Position numbers and translations under genes: made by a program. The notes under the pieces were generated by a model. The model saw nothing but the letters and a program-made list of their open reading frames with translations. It was not told the origin of the DNA and did no database searches. 64,000 nucleotides of DNA from Victivallis sp. Marseille-Q1083. Its GTDB lineage: Bacteria > Verrucomicrobiota > Lentisphaeria > Victivallales > Victivallaceae. Shown here piece after piece: positions 45,334 through 54,371 of the stretch. The first letter of the stretch is position 1, and each line of letters starts with the position of its first letter. The stretch lies in assembly GCF_903645315.1 (NCBI RefSeq), contig NZ_CAHJXL010000001.1:3334227-3398226 (forward strand), in the 5' to 3' direction.

Positions 45334-46041
45334 TCAGTTCCGGTCGGGAAGTGGTTGGTTGAGTCTGGCCATCACCGTTTCGCCGGCGTAAACCCGGTCG
45401 CCGACTTTGACCGTCACGGCGAAGTCGTCGTCGGCGGGGAGGTACAGTTCGGTGCGGGAACCGAATTTGATCATGCCGTAAATGGCGCCTTTGCGGTATT
45501 TGTTGCCCGGTTCGGCCGGGCAGACGATGCGCCGGGCGATGGCGCCGGATATCTGCCGGATCGCCAGCGGAAATTTCCGTTCTCCGGCCCGGGCCCAGCC
45601 GGCCAGGGTCATCGCTTCGTTTTCCCTGGCGCAATTCGGGTCGCGGGCGTCCAGGTAACGCCCTTCGCGGTAATGCTTGCTGACGACGCTCCAGTCGGCC
45701 GCGGCGCGGTTGACGTGCACATTGAATACCGACAGGAAAATGCCGATCCGCAACGCTCTGCCTTCAAACGGCTCCTGTTTGAAATCCTCGACCACCTCGA
45801 TATCCTTGACGACGCCGTCGGCCGGGCTGACGATCAGGGCCGGGTCGGCCGGAATGGTCCGGGACGGGCTGCGGAAAAAGGCGGCCAGCGCCACATACAG
45901 AATCACGACGATTGCCGCCAGGATCGAACCGGTCCACGGCATCCAGCGCCAGGCGATATAGAGAAAAGCGGCCAGCAGAATCAGGGCGATCAAACCGCCG
46001 CCGCCCCATTCGCGTATGCCGTATCTGGTCAGGGTCATCAT
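45334..46041 (-). CDS. psd: Phosphatidylserine decarboxylase, short form, 235 aa
   Basis: Pyruvoyl enzyme made by self-cleavage. Two N-terminal membrane segments (about 15-55), FFRSPSRTIPADPALIVSPADGVV (family signature), VFNVHVNRAA with the active-site His, and KFGSRTEL near 193, where cleavage at Gly-Ser generates the pyruvoyl group. Short type as in many non-enterobacterial species. Promoter at 46103-46130. First gene of the lipid unit. Confidence 0.9.
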   Translation of the reverse strand: MMTLTRYGIREWGGGGLIALILLAAFLYIAWRWMPWTGSILAAIVVILYVALAAFFRSPSRTIPADPALIVSPADGVVKDIEVVEDFKQEPFEGRALRIGIFLSVFNVHVNRAAADWSVVSKHYREGRYLDARDPNCARENEAMTLAGWARAGERKFPLAIRQISGAIARRIVCPAEPGNKYRKGAIYGMIKFGSRTELYLPADDDFAVTVKVGDRVYAGETVMARLNQPLPDRN

Positions 46042-46102
46042 TTTTCGGAACTCCTCGTATCTGAATTCATTGCCGATGTCACAATTTCGGGTAACTCCCT
46101 AT

Positions 46103-46130
46103 AATATACTCGTTCAATCGTTTTTCTCAA
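46103..46130 (-). promoter_or_regulatory. Candidate psd promoter
   Basis: Minus strand TTGAGA (46130-46125), 16-base spacer, TATATT (46108-46103; longer word TATATTAT). It overlaps the 3' end of the DUF2062 gene. Confidence 0.5.
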
Positions 46131-46743
46131 CCGTGACTTCGCAAGAATCGCTCCGATTGTCTTTCAACGAATTACGGGCTTTTTTGCCGGCGAGGCGCTG
46201 TTGTTTGCGTATTTTGTGGCGCCGGATCAGGACAAGCGTGACGAAATAAGCCAGCACGCCGCCGATCAGGCCGAACAACAGCCCGCCGAAGAAAAAGGAA
46301 AGCGCCACATCGCCGCCCAGTTCCAGCAGCGCTTTGAAGGCGCTCAAAGTGCCGTTCTGGTGGTCGACGATGCCGGAAAAACGCTGCTTGAGTTCCGAAT
46401 ACCCCATGCCCCGGCCGAGCAGCCAGCCGCCGATATAGCATTGCAGCGGATAGATGAGAAAAATCGTAAAGTGGTTGGTGACGAAGGTGAACGCCACCGC
46501 CGGAATTTTGGCCGCCCTGCAGAGGATCGCCAGCGGCAGGACGACGACTACCTGCAGGCCGAACGGAACGAAGAAGCCGACAAATACCCCCAACCCGACG
46601 CCGCGGGCGGTATATTCCGCCGGCTTGTCCTGCTTCATCACTTTCAGATAGAACTGCAGCCACCACTTTTTCGTGAACAACCGTTTGAAATTGTGCCACT
46701 TCTGCAGCCAGCCGCCGCCGGGCTGCCCTTTGCCGATCTTCAT
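46114..46743 (-). CDS. DUF2062 membrane protein, 209 aa
   Basis: After a basic Trp-rich N-terminus (LQKWHNFKRLFTKKWWLQFYLKV) comes GVGLGVFVGFFVPFGLQVVVVLPLAILCRAAKIPAVAFTFVTNHFTIFLIY in three hydrophobic stretches, the DUF2062 pattern with the T-N-x-F/P turn, then two more segments and a basic C-terminal tail. ATG at 46743 (GGGAG just upstream) is chosen over a longer frame. Function unknown; relatives often lie near lipid A or glycosyl transfer genes. Confidence 0.75.
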   Translation of the reverse strand: MKIGKGQPGGGWLQKWHNFKRLFTKKWWLQFYLKVMKQDKPAEYTARGVGLGVFVGFFVPFGLQVVVVLPLAILCRAAKIPAVAFTFVTNHFTIFLIYPLQCYIGGWLLGRGMGYSELKQRFSGIVDHQNGTLSAFKALLELGGDVALSFFFGGLLFGLIGGVLAYFVTLVLIRRHKIRKQQRLAGKKARNSLKDNRSDSCEVTVEKND

Positions 46744-46989
46744 CCGTCTCCCGTAGAGTTTGCCGGAACATCCGCATCCGGCATCATTTCGCCAAAAAAT
46801 ATCGGAAAACAATAGCATGGCAGGGATGATTTTTCCAATCATCGGCGCAAAAAAGTTTCACATCGCAGGCGAAATCGTGAAAATTATTTCTCTCCTCCGC
46901 TGGCATCGGTTCAGAAATGGGATATTTTATTTCACCGGCAGATGCCGGACGCTTCAGCCCGATCCGAAACAAGAAAGAGAGCCGTCAAG

Positions 46990-47889
46990 ATGACATGGAT
47001 TGCGTTTCTTCTGGTATTTTTTTCCGTTTTTCTGCACGCCGGCTGGAATTTTCTGAGCAAAAGCACGCGCCCGTCCGGCGCCTTTTTTTTACTCTCATCC
47101 TCGACGGCCGCGTTGTTGCTGCTGCCGATTTTCCTGGCTTCGGACTGGAGAGGGCTGGGGGTGCTGCCGTTCCGGTTCTGGCTGCTGCTGACCGGCAGCG
47201 GCTGTTTTGAAATTCTCTATTGCCTGGGGTTGGCCTACGCTTACCGGCGCTGTGATATTTCGCTGGCCTACCCGCTGGCCCGCGCGTTGCCGGTGCTGCT
47301 GGTGGCGGCGGTGACGGCGGTGTTCGGTATTGGCCGCTTTCCCGGCGTGGTCGCGCTGGCCGGCATGGCGGTGATCACCGCCGGCTGCCTTCTGCTGCCG
47401 TTGGACGGCCGTTTCCAATGGACCAATTATTGCAACCGCGCCGTGCTGTTCATCCTGCTGGCGGCGGCCGGAACGACCGGGTATACGATTGTCGACAGCG
47501 TGTCGATGGCATTGTTGCGGGAGAGTGCCGTTCAGTCGGCGCTGCGCAGTTCGCTGCAGTATATCTTCATGATCGAGTCGCTCATCGCCGTCGGGCTGGC
47601 GGTTTATGTCCAGTTGGTGCCGGTTGAACGCCGGGAGTTTCGCCGGCTGTTCCTCAAGTCGCCGTATCCGCTGATTTCCGGCGCCTGCAGCGCGTCGGCC
47701 TACCTGTTGATACTGATTGCGATGGGCCATGTTTCCAATGTCAGTTTCATCCAGGCGTTCCGGCAGATGAGTCTGCCGCTCGGCGTGCTGGCCGGCATCC
47801 TGCTTTTGAAGGAACGCTGCAGCCGGGAAAAATTATTCGGCGTCGCGTTGATCGTCATCGGATTGATGATGACCGCTTTCGGCCGGTGA
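46990..47889 (+). CDS. EamA/DMT-type transporter, 299 aa
   Basis: Two inverted halves of five membrane segments each: the first begins FLLVFFSVFLHAGWNFLSK and the second FILLAAAGTTGYTIVDSVSM. HAGWN in helix 1 and FIQAFRQMSLPLGVLAGILLLKERCS in helices 8-9 (with the E-R loop) are usual for the family. Exports or imports a small metabolite; the solute cannot be inferred. The last 57 bases overlap the convergent gene at 47833. Confidence 0.82.
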   Translation: MTWIAFLLVFFSVFLHAGWNFLSKSTRPSGAFFLLSSSTAALLLLPIFLASDWRGLGVLPFRFWLLLTGSGCFEILYCLGLAYAYRRCDISLAYPLARALPVLLVAAVTAVFGIGRFPGVVALAGMAVITAGCLLLPLDGRFQWTNYCNRAVLFILLAAAGTTGYTIVDSVSMALLRESAVQSALRSSLQYIFMIESLIAVGLAVYVQLVPVERREFRRLFLKSPYPLISGACSASAYLLILIAMGHVSNVSFIQAFRQMSLPLGVLAGILLLKERCSREKLFGVALIVIGLMMTAFGR

Positions 47890-48597
47890 GCCGAAGGCGC
47901 GGTTTCGCGGCTGTTTCGCTTGCCGCAAGGATTCTTCGCCGCAGATCAATTTGATGATTGCCAGCCGGGCGGTGACGGCACAGCCTAAGCCGGATGAGAA
48001 TTCCGTTCGCAGTTCCGCCGGCGTCAGCGTCGTTCCCTGTAGAAAAATCGACAATTGAGTAGGAAAGTCGCGCTGAAAGCGTTCAGCCGTCCGGCAGCTC
48101 GGGCCGATCAGCAACAGCCGGAATCCGGTAAAAACCAGCAGCAGGCCGAACGCCAGCCGCCAGAAGGTCCAATGTCCGGCCGGGCAGGGCCGGAAACGCC
48201 AGTCGCGATCGGGCAGCAGAAGCGTCAGCCATAGCCCGAAGCTCAGCAGCAGACCGGCAAAATAACTGGAAAACAACAGATGATAAAGGGAAAAATTGTA
48301 ATGTTGAAACGGGACCAGGTTCAACCGGATTTCCTCCATCGACTCTGCCGCCAGTGCCGTTTGCAGTTTGTTCAGATAGATATTCTGCAATTCCCTGGAT
48401 TCCGGAGTCGTTCCGCAGGTACAGCAGAGGAATATGAAAAAAATGACCGCCAGGACCGCTCCGGCCAGCCATAACACCAGGAGCGAAGAATAATAATTGT
48501 ATTTGGGGCGAAGCCGACGATAGACGACGCGCAGTTCGAGTGCTGCGACGATGGCGAGAACGAAATGGATGAGGAAGAACTGCAGGAAGGCCGACAT
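47833..48597 (-). CDS. Unassigned four-helix membrane protein, 254 aa
   Basis: GGAGG lies 9 bases before the ATG at 48597. Membrane segments are about 4-24, 40-62, 106-128 and 145-165; between the second and third lies a periplasmic loop with CTCGTTPESRELQ. The C-terminal 90 residues are soluble and contain SCRTAERFQRDFP and a GCA motif near residue 205. That soluble tail is repeated in the small gene just upstream. The last 19 codons run antisense through the end of the EamA gene. Family not recognised. Confidence 0.6.
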   Translation of the reverse strand: MSAFLQFFLIHFVLAIVAALELRVVYRRLRPKYNYYSSLLVLWLAGAVLAVIFFIFLCCTCGTTPESRELQNIYLNKLQTALAAESMEEIRLNLVPFQHYNFSLYHLLFSSYFAGLLLSFGLWLTLLLPDRDWRFRPCPAGHWTFWRLAFGLLLVFTGFRLLLIGPSCRTAERFQRDFPTQLSIFLQGTTLTPAELRTEFSSGLGCAVTARLAIIKLICGEESLRQAKQPRNRAFGSPAESGHHQSDDDQRDAE

Positions 48598-48599
48598 GT

Positions 48600-48854
48600 T
48601 CAACGCCTCCTTTCAGAGGTTGGAGGTATTTGAGATTTCACTTTCAGCCGTTTGAATCGTTCACGATATTCCAACCGTTGGAAGAATCGGGACATTGCGC
48701 AGCCGGAAGGGGGCGAAATCCGTTTCTGCAACTCCTCCGGCGCCGGAATCATTGTCCGGCGGAAAGACGCGGACCGTTCCGGAATTCCCTGCTGACAATA
48801 TGCCGCCAGCCGGCAACTGTCTCCGACGATGAAAAGCCGAAAGGCGAACAGCAT
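48600..48854 (-). pseudogene. 84-aa gene or remnant matching the tail of the downstream membrane protein
   Basis: ATG at 48854 with AAGGAG 7 bases upstream. The product MLFAFRLFIVGDSCRLAAY... parallels residues ~155-235 of the downstream protein: FRL-x-I-G/V-x-SCR-x-A, then P-x-E-L and GCA at equal spacing. The similarity continues a few codons upstream of the ATG (KVFQQFKEIV against WTFWRLAFGL), where the frame stays open to 49037 without membrane segments. This looks like a tandem duplicate that lost its N-terminal two thirds. It might still be translated. Stop codon 2 bases before the next start. Confidence 0.5.
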
Positions 48855-49033
48855 GACGATCTCCTTGAATTGCTGGAAAACTTTACCGCCCGAAGCAGGA
48901 ATAAGCAAATGGAATTGTCCGTAAAACCATGTCGAATTTGCCGGGAGCGACCGGGGATGAGCCGGCGTAGCTCCGCGGACCGGATCGGACTTGAAAAAAC
49001 TGTCGTCACTTGCGGCGAACCAACTGTTCCGGC

Positions 49034-49771
49034 TCAATTGTCCAGTTCGAAATCCAGTACCAGCGGACGATGGTCGGACAATTCGGTATCCGGAATGGAG
49101 AAGTTCAGAATTTTGATCTGCGGCGAAACCAGGATGAAGTCCAGTTCTTTGCGGGGCCCCCAGGACGGATAGGTCGGCAGGTGTGCGGCATTGGCGCTGC
49201 GCAGATCGGCCGCGTCGCAGAACGCCTGAATTTCCGTCGAGCCGCGGAAGGTGTTGAAGTCGCCGGCGATGATCACCGGCAAGCCGGGCGGCACCAGCTC
49301 GGTCAGATGCCGGAGCTGTTTGCAGCGGGTCCGGTAATACAGCGACAGGTGCAGCAGCATGAAGTTGACGCCGCCGGACTCCCCGGTCAGCACCAGTTTT
49401 TTAACGCCGTGCGGCAGGAAGTGCTGAAACGGCTCGTGGATTTCGCCGGTGCTGAGCAGCGCGTTGGCTTGATATTGCAGATAGGGCAGGCGGCGCAGCA
49501 GCGAGTGGGGACCGTATTTGGCGGCGGCGAAGTGCTGGTACCGCAGATGCTCCGCCACCATTTCAACCTGGTTTACGCCGTCGGTGCGGGAGCTGCCCAG
49601 GTCGGTTTCGATCAAGCCGACGACATCGGGCGATTGCTGACGGATGAAACGGACGATCCGGGCCAGCCACAGCCGGGAGGTTTTCAGATAGCGGTGGGTG
49701 GTCAGCAGCCGGCCGCGTTCGCTGCCGGGACTGCCGGTCCCGTAAGCGATGTTATAAGTCAGGAAACGCAT
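49034..49771 (-). CDS. Endonuclease/exonuclease/phosphatase family protein, 245 aa
   Basis: LTYNIAYGTG (4-13), GLIETD (Mg-binding Glu near 53), LLHLSLYYR, IAGDFNTF (Asp-x-Asn near 165), LDFILVS and SDHRPLVLDF at the C-terminus are the EEP motifs in order, so the catalytic residues are complete. No signal peptide. Activity could be DNase, sphingomyelinase-like or nucleotide phosphatase. The ATG at 49771 fits GAGGA better than the ATG two codons upstream. Confidence 0.85.
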   Translation of the reverse strand: MRFLTYNIAYGTGSPGSERGRLLTTHRYLKTSRLWLARIVRFIRQQSPDVVGLIETDLGSSRTDGVNQVEMVAEHLRYQHFAAAKYGPHSLLRRLPYLQYQANALLSTGEIHEPFQHFLPHGVKKLVLTGESGGVNFMLLHLSLYYRTRCKQLRHLTELVPPGLPVIIAGDFNTFRGSTEIQAFCDAADLRSANAAHLPTYPSWGPRKELDFILVSPQIKILNFSIPDTELSDHRPLVLDFELDN

Positions 49772-49987
49772 TGTCATTCCTCAAAACTTGATTTCAGCTC
49801 GATCGCCGGGATAGAAACGGGATTGGAAACTGAGGTGCATCCGGTCCTGACGGTCGGTAAAAGATTTCGAAGTGATACAATAAGGCCGGGCGGCGCAAAA
49901 TCAATCCGGCTTGTCGTGGAAAAAAAAGATTTATGTATTATATTAGCTGGGCCGCGAAAAGTAGAAACAATGAATTTCGAGTAAAAC

Positions 49988-50482
49988 ATGAGTCGGCTGT
50001 GGAATTTGAACAGCGCCAGTGGGTATTCGGTGCCGTTTTCGGCGGCGCTCTTTTGCCTGGCCGGCGGCTGGTTCGGCTTGATTCCGGCCGGTGAGACGGT
50101 GACGCTGGTGCCGGTCAACGATGTGAATTATCCGGTTTATACCGCGACGATCCAACTGTTGATCTGGGGGAATGTGCTGATTTTTCTCGGGTTCGGGCCG
50201 TTGCTGATCTTTTCGGTCCGGGATATTCGTTTTCTATTGCTGGGCATGCCGCTGGTCTGCCTGGCGGCCGATATTCTGCTGATTTACCGGGTGCCGTATC
50301 CGGACGGCCGCTTTCAGCCCGATACCATCAAATACGCCATCGCCGAAATGATTCTGGCTCTGGTGCTGATGGTGGTGTCGACGCTGACCTGCGTCGTTTT
50401 CGCTTCGCTGCTGTATTATTTCCGCCGGGTGGGCCGCCGCCAGGCCGGCAATGCCCCGAAAGAGCCGCCGGACGCGCCTTGA
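49988..50482 (+). CDS. Unassigned small membrane protein, 164 aa
   Basis: Four hydrophobic segments (about 16-34, 53-77, 79-99, 117-142) and a polar C-terminal tail (YYFRRVGRRQAGNAPKEPPDAP). A short periplasmic segment with ETVTLVPVNDVNYP lies between the first two. I do not recognise a family. Convergent with the gene ending at 50485, only 2 bases away. Confidence 0.6.
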   Translation: MSRLWNLNSASGYSVPFSAALFCLAGGWFGLIPAGETVTLVPVNDVNYPVYTATIQLLIWGNVLIFLGFGPLLIFSVRDIRFLLLGMPLVCLAADILLIYRVPYPDGRFQPDTIKYAIAEMILALVLMVVSTLTCVVFASLLYYFRRVGRRQAGNAPKEPPDAP

Positions 50483-50484
50483 GG

Positions 50485-51831
50485 TCAAAAATCCGGCCGG
50501 GCGGAGGCCGGCGCCGCCGTTTCGCCGGCATTGCCGGTCTGGAAAACGCCTTGGTCGATCAGCCGTTGATGAATATACTCAACCAGCTCGGCGAAGGTGG
50601 CGTGACGGAACAGGCCGTCCAGGTCCTTTTCCGGAAAAGTGAGCGAAAAGCTTTTCTCCAGGGCTTCCAGGAATTCTTCGCCATCAATGGTTTCATACTC
50701 CTGGTAGGTCAGTAACGGCACCGGATCGTTGGGATAGCACATCATCGTTGCGGGCCGTTCCCGGTATTCCACCGCCAGTTCCCGGATTTGCAACGCGATG
50801 GCGGCGCGCTTCCGGTCCGGCCAGTAGGAGACGAACAATTGACGGGACAGCGGCGGCCGCTGGGCGATGGCGGCTTGAAGAATCTTCTCATCCGGAGCCT
50901 GGAAGCCCGGCTGTCGAAATGCCTGCCAGGCTGCGGCCAAGTCCGGCAGCAGAGGCGGCGGGCATAATCTGACCGGCTGGATGACCAGATCGTTGTCCAG
51001 TTGGAATGGGGCGGATTTCCGCTCCCTTCGGCATGGATGGTGCTGCAGGGCTTGAGCCAGCCGGTTGACGATTTCATAAACTTTTCTGTCTTGGACGGAG
51101 GGCGGGAACGAAAAATGCCGCTCGATCTGCCGGTGAAACCGCAGCGGATCGGGACAGAGCAGCAGCCATTCGTCCTGCGGATAAAAGAAAAAATCCGCCT
51201 TGAAGAGCATCGCCAATTCCAAAGCGACCGCGGCGGCCGGAGGATGGCGGTAGAATTGAATGAACCGGTTGCGGCATTGCGGTTCGTCGAGCCGCAGCGG
51301 CGGGCGCGGATGGGCCGCCAGGAAAGCTTCCCGTTTTCCGGCGATCGCTTCGCTCGGGTCGGGCCAGGCTGAAAATGGGGAGCAGCGGCATTCCGTTGCC
51401 AGCTTGAAACGCCGGGACAGCCGGCGCAGCGGTTCGAGTGCCGGAAAGGCCAGCAGCATGATGAGCAGCGCGCCGGAAACCCCATGACGGTCGAGCAGGA
51501 CGGCCGCAAACAGTGAAAAAAGGAAAAAGAAATTGAAGTATCTGGCGGAAGGGGGGCTGCCGATTGCCCAGCGGAGCCGGCGTTCGGTCTGCGCGGCCAA
51601 TTCCGGGCAGAGGCGGAAGAACGGTCCTGCCGCCGTCGACGGCGGCGAATCAAACAGTAGGGGATTGGGAAAATAATGGAAACGGAATTGCCGCCGGCGG
51701 GCATTCCGCCGGAGCTGAATCAGCCGGAGCGGCAGTACTCCGGCCAGGTAGCTGCCGGTCCACCAGTTGCCGGTTCCGTAACAGACGACAATTGAAGCGA
51801 TGAGGCAGATTGTAACTGGCAAACCGTTCAT
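50485..51831 (-). CDS. Membrane protein with acyl-carrier-protein-like C-terminal domain, 448 aa
   Basis: ATG at 51831 with AGGA 8 bases upstream; the open frame further up is antisense to a regulator and ignored. Two membrane regions (about 3-35 with short gap, and 97-130) precede a large cytoplasmic part. Residues 383-427 (DGEEFLEALEKSFSLTF, then DLDGLF...FAELVEYIHQRL) have the spacing of helices II-IV in acyl carrier proteins, but the position of the phosphopantetheine Ser is Gly/Glu (D-G-E in place of D-S-L). The domain is therefore ACP-like without an attachment site. Function unknown. Confidence 0.65.
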   Translation of the reverse strand: MNGLPVTICLIASIVVCYGTGNWWTGSYLAGVLPLRLIQLRRNARRRQFRFHYFPNPLLFDSPPSTAAGPFFRLCPELAAQTERRLRWAIGSPPSARYFNFFFLFSLFAAVLLDRHGVSGALLIMLLAFPALEPLRRLSRRFKLATECRCSPFSAWPDPSEAIAGKREAFLAAHPRPPLRLDEPQCRNRFIQFYRHPPAAAVALELAMLFKADFFFYPQDEWLLLCPDPLRFHRQIERHFSFPPSVQDRKVYEIVNRLAQALQHHPCRRERKSAPFQLDNDLVIQPVRLCPPPLLPDLAAAWQAFRQPGFQAPDEKILQAAIAQRPPLSRQLFVSYWPDRKRAAIALQIRELAVEYRERPATMMCYPNDPVPLLTYQEYETIDGEEFLEALEKSFSLTFPEKDLDGLFRHATFAELVEYIHQRLIDQGVFQTGNAGETAAPASARPDF

Positions 51832-51942
51832 GCGTGTTGTCCTGAAATAAGTTGAAAACACAATAGAGGCCCATTCGAACCTTGTCAAGTGCGCCCTGCC
51901 GATATTTTTCTTTGAAAAAAGGCGAAAAAAACGAAAAGGGGA

Positions 51943-51971
51943 TTGACATTTTTTTAGAAATGTGATATACT
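51943..51971 (+). promoter_or_regulatory. Promoter of the second GntR-type regulator
   Basis: TTGACA (51943-51948, consensus), 17-base spacer, TATACT (51966-51971). Predicted start about 51978, so the ATG at 52018, not 51991, leaves a normal leader. Confidence 0.75.
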
Positions 51972-52017
51972 TAGATTGTGAAAGATAGTTATGAAACATA
52001 ATAAAGCGGAGCAGCCG

Positions 52018-53148
52018 ATGGAATCGTTGAAGGAACAGGACGTATTGAAGCCGCGTTACCAGCAGGTGAGCGATGATTTGTTGCGGCAGATCCGCGAAGG
52101 GAAATATCCGCTGGGCAGCCGGATCCCGAAAGAGCAGGAGCTGATCGTCGCGTATGAAAGCAGCATCACGACCATCCGGAAGGCGGTCCAGCAACTGTGC
52201 GATGCCGGTATCTTGAGCAAACGGCGGGCGTTGGGTACCTTCGTGGTCGGCCTGCCCGGCCAGGGCGACCGGTCGCGGCAGTTGTCGAAGCATTCGCCGG
52301 CGTTGCGGCTCGGGGTGCTGATGCCCGATCTGACGGCGGTGGCGCCGGAAGTGGATGCGCGGCACTGGCAGTTGAATGCGCGGCGTTTGAACGGAATTTA
52401 CCAGGCGGTAGGGGAGCGTGGCTGTTCGGTGCGGGTGTTCGATCTGTCGGAGGCGGCGCCGTGGGAAGAACTGGACGGGGTGATCATCGTGCGCTGGTGG
52501 GAACTGGAGGATGACGACCGCTTCGACGCGCTGACCCGTCAACTGGATGAACGCTTGATTGCCTGGGTGGCGTTGTCGGAGTACCGGTTGCATTTGAGCT
52601 GCCGCTGGTGGGTGGCGGAAAATCTGGAAATGGAATTTTTTGAAGCGTACCGTTATCTGGCCCGGAACGGCGTAAAGAGGCTGCTGATCGTCGGCCCCGG
52701 CTACTTTGAAGCGAATCCGCGGCTGTCGGCGGCGCGTTACGCGGCGCAACTGTTTTCGTTCGACTTCGAGTGGTTGAGCAATGACGCTTCCGACCGGGAA
52801 AGCGCTTACCGGGCGCTGCAGGCCTACGCGGCCGACGGCGTTGAACCGTTGCGGAGCTTCGATACGATTTTCTGTACGACCGATCTGCAGGCGCTGGGGG
52901 TGATGGATTACCTGCTGGAACGGGGCGTCCGGATTCCGGAGGAATTGAATCTGATGGGCTGCGACAACATCCGGGAAGCGGCGGAAGCGGCGGTGCCGTT
53001 GACGACGATCGAGTTTTCCGGCGCCGAAGTCGGCCGGTTGGCGGTGGAGCAGTTGTTGAAAGCCTGGCAGCATCCGCAGGCGACCGGCGAAACGATTTTC
53101 AGCCGCGGCAAAATCGTCCAGCGGCAGAGCGTGCAGCGGCGGCTTTAA
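52018..53148 (+). CDS. GntR-type winged-helix regulator with LacI-like sensor domain, 376 aa
   Basis: Winged helix PRYQQVSDDLLRQIREGKYPLGSRIPKEQELIVAYESSITTIRKAVQQLCDAGILSKRRALGTFV in about residues 10-75 (shown in the usual GntR order), then a sugar-binding-protein-like domain starting LRLGVLMPDL and including KRLLIVGPGYF, FDTIFCTTDLQALGVMDYLLERGVRIPEELNLMGCDN and LTTIEFSGAEVGRLAVEQLL, the LacI/GalR hallmark. GGAG is 6 bases before ATG 52018; an ATG at 51991 adds 9 residues. Precedes a pseudopilin gene and the GH32 gene, the same order as at 31797. Confidence 0.88.
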   Translation: MESLKEQDVLKPRYQQVSDDLLRQIREGKYPLGSRIPKEQELIVAYESSITTIRKAVQQLCDAGILSKRRALGTFVVGLPGQGDRSRQLSKHSPALRLGVLMPDLTAVAPEVDARHWQLNARRLNGIYQAVGERGCSVRVFDLSEAAPWEELDGVIIVRWWELEDDDRFDALTRQLDERLIAWVALSEYRLHLSCRWWVAENLEMEFFEAYRYLARNGVKRLLIVGPGYFEANPRLSAARYAAQLFSFDFEWLSNDASDRESAYRALQAYAADGVEPLRSFDTIFCTTDLQALGVMDYLLERGVRIPEELNLMGCDNIREAAEAAVPLTTIEFSGAEVGRLAVEQLLKAWQHPQATGETIFSRGKIVQRQSVQRRL

Positions 53149-53308
53149 GCCCGTTGCTTGATTCAGGCGATCGGTCAAAAAATGGCCGGGCCGGGCAGCC
53201 GGGGCGAAGCGATTCCGTCCCGGCCGGCAGAAAATGATCGGAGACCTCGCTCGAAGAGCGGAACAATAATAGAAGAACTTATCATCTGAAACCAGAAAGG
53301 AAAACAAG

Positions 53309-54040
53309 ATGAGCAAGAAATTTACGCTGATAGAATTGTTGGTTGTAATCGCTATTATAGCAATACTTGCTTCGATGCTGCTGCCGGCGCTGGGAAAAGC
53401 GAAAGCGGCGGCGCAGTCGGCGAGTTGTGTGAGCAACCTGCGGCAATGGGGGCTGGCCGGACAGATGTACGCCAACGACTACGACGATTATTGTCCGCCG
53501 GTGTGGCGCGGGACGCCGGTGGTGGCGTGGTGGTCGGCGCTGGAAGCGTATGTCGCCGGCCCGAACGAGGTGGACTGGTGGCTGCGTCCGCAGCCGGCGC
53601 TGGTGGAGTGTCCGGCGGCGACCTATGCGAACAAGAGCAATCCGGTGCGGGCGTACAGCTTGCACGGCGGGATGGGCGGCGTCTGGGATACGGCGATGGA
53701 AAAGGTGACGTCGTGCGTGTTTCCGAGCGACCTGATCATGATCGGCGATGCGACGCAGGCGTACGACGGCGTCGGACATGCCGACGCGCCGCTGACTTGC
53801 GACGCCTGGTGGACGGTGAGCGCGACGGCGAACCGCGACATCGCCGACGACCTGATAGGGTTGGATTTCGCATCGCACCAGGTTGATGCGACGAACAGCG
53901 GGACGCATGCCGGCTGGCTGCGCTATCGCCACAACAACAGTGCCAACGCGGTCTGTTTCGACGGCCATGTCGCTAGTTTCAAGCTGGCCAATGGCGGCGG
54001 CATCGCCTATAAGAATCTCGTTCACCTCTGGAATCATTGA
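53309..54040 (+). CDS. Pseudopilin-like protein with type IV prepilin N-terminus, 243 aa
   Basis: [19 protein letters not shown] then [27 protein letters not shown]: cleavage before Phe5 with Glu at mature position 5. The globular part has [11 protein letters not shown] and ends in [17 protein letters not shown], the H-x-G/N-x4-FDGH pattern shared with the pseudopilin at 32931. GAAAGGA precedes the ATG. Sits between a sugar-type regulator and a GH32 gene, suggesting it is expressed with the enzyme. Confidence 0.88.
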   Translation: MSKKFTLIELLVVIAIIAILASMLLPALGKAKAAAQSASCVSNLRQWGLAGQMYANDYDDYCPPVWRGTPVVAWWSALEAYVAGPNEVDWWLRPQPALVECPAATYANKSNPVRAYSLHGGMGGVWDTAMEKVTSCVFPSDLIMIGDATQAYDGVGHADAPLTCDAWWTVSATANRDIADDLIGLDFASHQVDATNSGTHAGWLRYRHNNSANAVCFDGHVASFKLANGGGIAYKNLVHLWNH

Positions 54041-54371
54041 GGCACCGGCCGGGGGAAGTAGCGGCCGCGGCTGCCGGAGGAGTGTTTCCCGACAACGATT
54101 TGATGGATTCCGCCATCCGGGAGGAGGGCGGGAGACTGCAAATTTGATTCCGGCAGCCGCGGCTGATTTATATTATTCTGCGTTCCAACGGATTGGAAGC
54201 CGTTTCAAACTTCCGCCGCGGCTGGCGGCCATTCCGGTTGTCGGCGGATTTGTCCACAAATTCGACGTTTTTTTATACTTGTGAGGACGGTTCCGAGCGA
54301 TTATTGTTAAAAAAGCGCGCGATGACCTGGGGAATTCGGGCGACAATTTTTGAATTCAGGACAGGAGAAGA
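54041..54371. other. 331-bp intergenic region with a 15-bp inverted repeat
   Basis: No gene. A 15-bp perfect inverted repeat (54064-54078 with 54149-54163, GCCGCGGCTGCCGGA and its complement) spaced by 70 bases could fold the mRNA 3' of the pseudopilin gene. The second half is AT-richer with a T run near 54267-54273 and the GH32 SD (AGGAG) at the end. Confidence 0.5.

Noticed and set aside
51832-53475. Minus-strand frame extending the 50485 gene upstream
   Set aside because: It lies antisense to the GntR-type regulator and contains low-complexity His/Gln/Arg-rich sequence typical of shadow frames.
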